Below, one piece after another: positions 63,195 through 64,000 of a stretch of 64,000 nucleotides of DNA. The notes beneath the pieces were generated by a model. That model had not been told where the DNA came from. It did no database searches and saw nothing but the letters and a program-made list of their open reading frames with translations. Made by a program: the position numbers and the translations under genes. This DNA comes from VFZN01 sp963709325. GTDB taxonomy: Bacteria > Acidobacteriota > Vicinamibacteria > Vicinamibacterales > UBA2999. The DNA is taken from assembly GCA_963709325.1 (NCBI GenBank), contig CAVPVV010000001.1, forward strand, positions 620,001 to 684,000, given 5' to 3'. The stretch's first letter is position 1. The number at the start of each line of letters is the position of its first letter.

Positions 63195-64000
63195 TCAGAA
63201 CGCGGGGTTGTACTTCCAGAAGAAACGGGTGCCCTCCGGGCCTCCGAATCCGAAGTCCATGCGCAGGAACACGCGCCGGTCGGTGTTGAAGCGGAGGCCA
63301 AAGCCCCAGCCCTGCTTGTACTCGCGAGCCCTGATGTCCCGCAGCGTCCGGCCGACGTCGCCGCCGTCCCAGAAGAGCGCCATGTCGAGCCCCGAGAACG
63401 CTTCCCAGCGGTACTCGAAATTGGTCAGCACGAAAGTCGCGTCGCGAAACCGCAGGTCCAGATAACTGCGAATCGTGTTCGCGCCGCCAATGGTCGGCGA
63501 GAGGAAGAACGGCACCCGGCCGTCCTCGTTCACGGGATCCACGTGCGAGGCGGCGAAGTGCACCGCGAAGTTGCGCTTCTTGTCGAAGATCGGAAACACG
63601 TGCAGGACCTCGAGGTCGGCCCGCCGGTAGCTGAATTCACGCGACGGATCCTGGTCTCGCCCGGTGCCGGCCTGGAAGAGCACGCGGCCGCCGCTTCGGG
63701 TGTTGCCGGGGTGATCGCGATAGTCGAAATCCAGGAAGGTTCGCGTGTAGAACAGATGCGGCTGGCGGGTCAGGCCCGGAGCCTCGGCGTCGGTGAAGAG
63801 CTGCTCGGCAGACGGGAAGCGCTCGTCGGTGCCTTCCTTGATACGCGGCCGGAGGTAACCGACCTCCTCGCCGACCGAAAAGAGCCGGTGCAGGCGATAC
63901 CGGCCAATTCCCGTGACCGCGTCGCCGAGATACCGATAGTTGGTCCGCTCGTCCACCGACGACTCGCCGAGGCCGAAAAAGTCCTCCTGCGTGTAGTCCC
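63195..64000 (-). CDS. BamA/TamA-like outer-membrane beta-barrel protein, C-terminal part
   Basis: The frame is open to the end of the window, so the N-terminus (signal peptide and any POTRA domains) lies outside. The 268 visible residues alternate in barrel fashion: LFYTRTFLDFDYRD, RRADLEVLHVFPIFDKKRNFAVHFAASHV, and FFLSPTIGGANTIRSYLDLRFRDATFVLTNFEYRWEAFSGLDMALFWDGGDV. The protein ends FFWKYNPAF with a terminal Phe. The phrase containing G.N.IR.Y is the Omp85 barrel motif. The ATG of the exported kinase-fold gene follows the stop by two bases, so the two are probably translated together and may act as a pair at the cell surface. Confidence 0.85.
   Translation of the reverse strand, partial: DYTQEDFFGLGESSVDERTNYRYLGDAVTGIGRYRLHRLFSVGEEVGYLRPRIKEGTDERFPSAEQLFTDAEAPGLTRQPHLFYTRTFLDFDYRDHPGNTRSGGRVLFQAGTGRDQDPSREFSYRRADLEVLHVFPIFDKKRNFAVHFAASHVDPVNEDGRVPFFLSPTIGGANTIRSYLDLRFRDATFVLTNFEYRWEAFSGLDMALFWDGGDVGRTLRDIRAREYKQGWGFGLRFNTDRRVFLRMDFGFGGPEGTRFFWKYNPAF

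Overview
The window is high-GC bacterial chromosome with tightly packed genes and many GTG starts and ATGA/GTGA junctions. It carries Oar-like TonB receptors, a DUF1592/DUF1552/ankyrin trio, a MoxR-DUF58-BatA-DUF4175 operon, and several outer-membrane and secreted proteins. Together these suggest an acidobacterium, most likely of the Vicinamibacteria (subgroup 6) type; this is inferred from gene content, as no rRNA is present. I saw no tRNA, rRNA, CRISPR array, insertion sequence or prophage. No gene-free stretch exceeds 300 bases; the longest are about 280 bp (52749-53031) and 240 bp (54367-54608).

Layout. 1-2.5 kb: the 3' end of a TonB receptor and a small zinc-ribbon protein. 2.5-6.2 kb: a ketosynthase, an FAD oxidoreductase and an isoprenylcysteine-methyltransferase-like gene, with a second methyltransferase-like gene divergent to them. 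6.4-7.8 kb: a PIG-V-like membrane glycosyltransferase. 7.9-13.6 kb: the secreted cytochrome/DUF1592, Tat-exported DUF1552 and ankyrin trio. 13.8-27.9 kb: an eight-gene run of TPR-metallopeptidase, DUF4159, MoxR ATPase, DUF58, BatA/VWA, a giant DUF4175 protein, VWA/GATase-like and caspase-like genes. 27.9-35.5 kb: YchF, a rhomboid-like protein, FHA-GAF-SpoIIE phosphatase, a LeuA-like synthase, a glutaminyl-cyclase-like M28 enzyme and citrate synthase. 35.6-40 kb: pstSCAB-phoU. 40-43.3 kb: lysC-dapB-dapA behind a structured, terminator-ended leader. 43.3-47.5 kb: ppx/gppA, CHAD, sixA and a diacylglycerol-kinase-like gene. 47.5-52.7 kb: an OmpR-type regulator, glgC, a metallophosphatase and an SLC13 permease. 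53-61.5 kb: a phytase-like secreted protein, a TonB receptor, DUF47-pit and phoB-phoR. 61.5-64 kb: a secreted kinase-fold protein and a BamA-like barrel running off the end.

The strongest theme is phosphate. Four sites carry seven-base direct repeats at an exact 11-bp period (Pho-box architecture): before pstS, the response regulator at 47545, the TonB receptor at 54609, and DUF47-pit. They tie high- and low-affinity uptake, an outer-membrane receptor next to a phytase-like protein, and two-component regulators into one probable Pho regulon, with polyphosphate genes (ppx, CHAD) close by.

The most novel items are a predicted exported protein with a complete kinase signature (Lys, Glu, HxDxxxxN, DFG) between a BamA-like barrel and phoBR; an uncharacterised structured leader before lysC; a rhomboid and a caspase-like protein that have lost catalytic residues; tandem repeats filling the gaps inside two operons; promoters placed for leaderless transcripts; and seven reading-frame breaks that all look like one extra G or C, which could be sequence error or gene decay.
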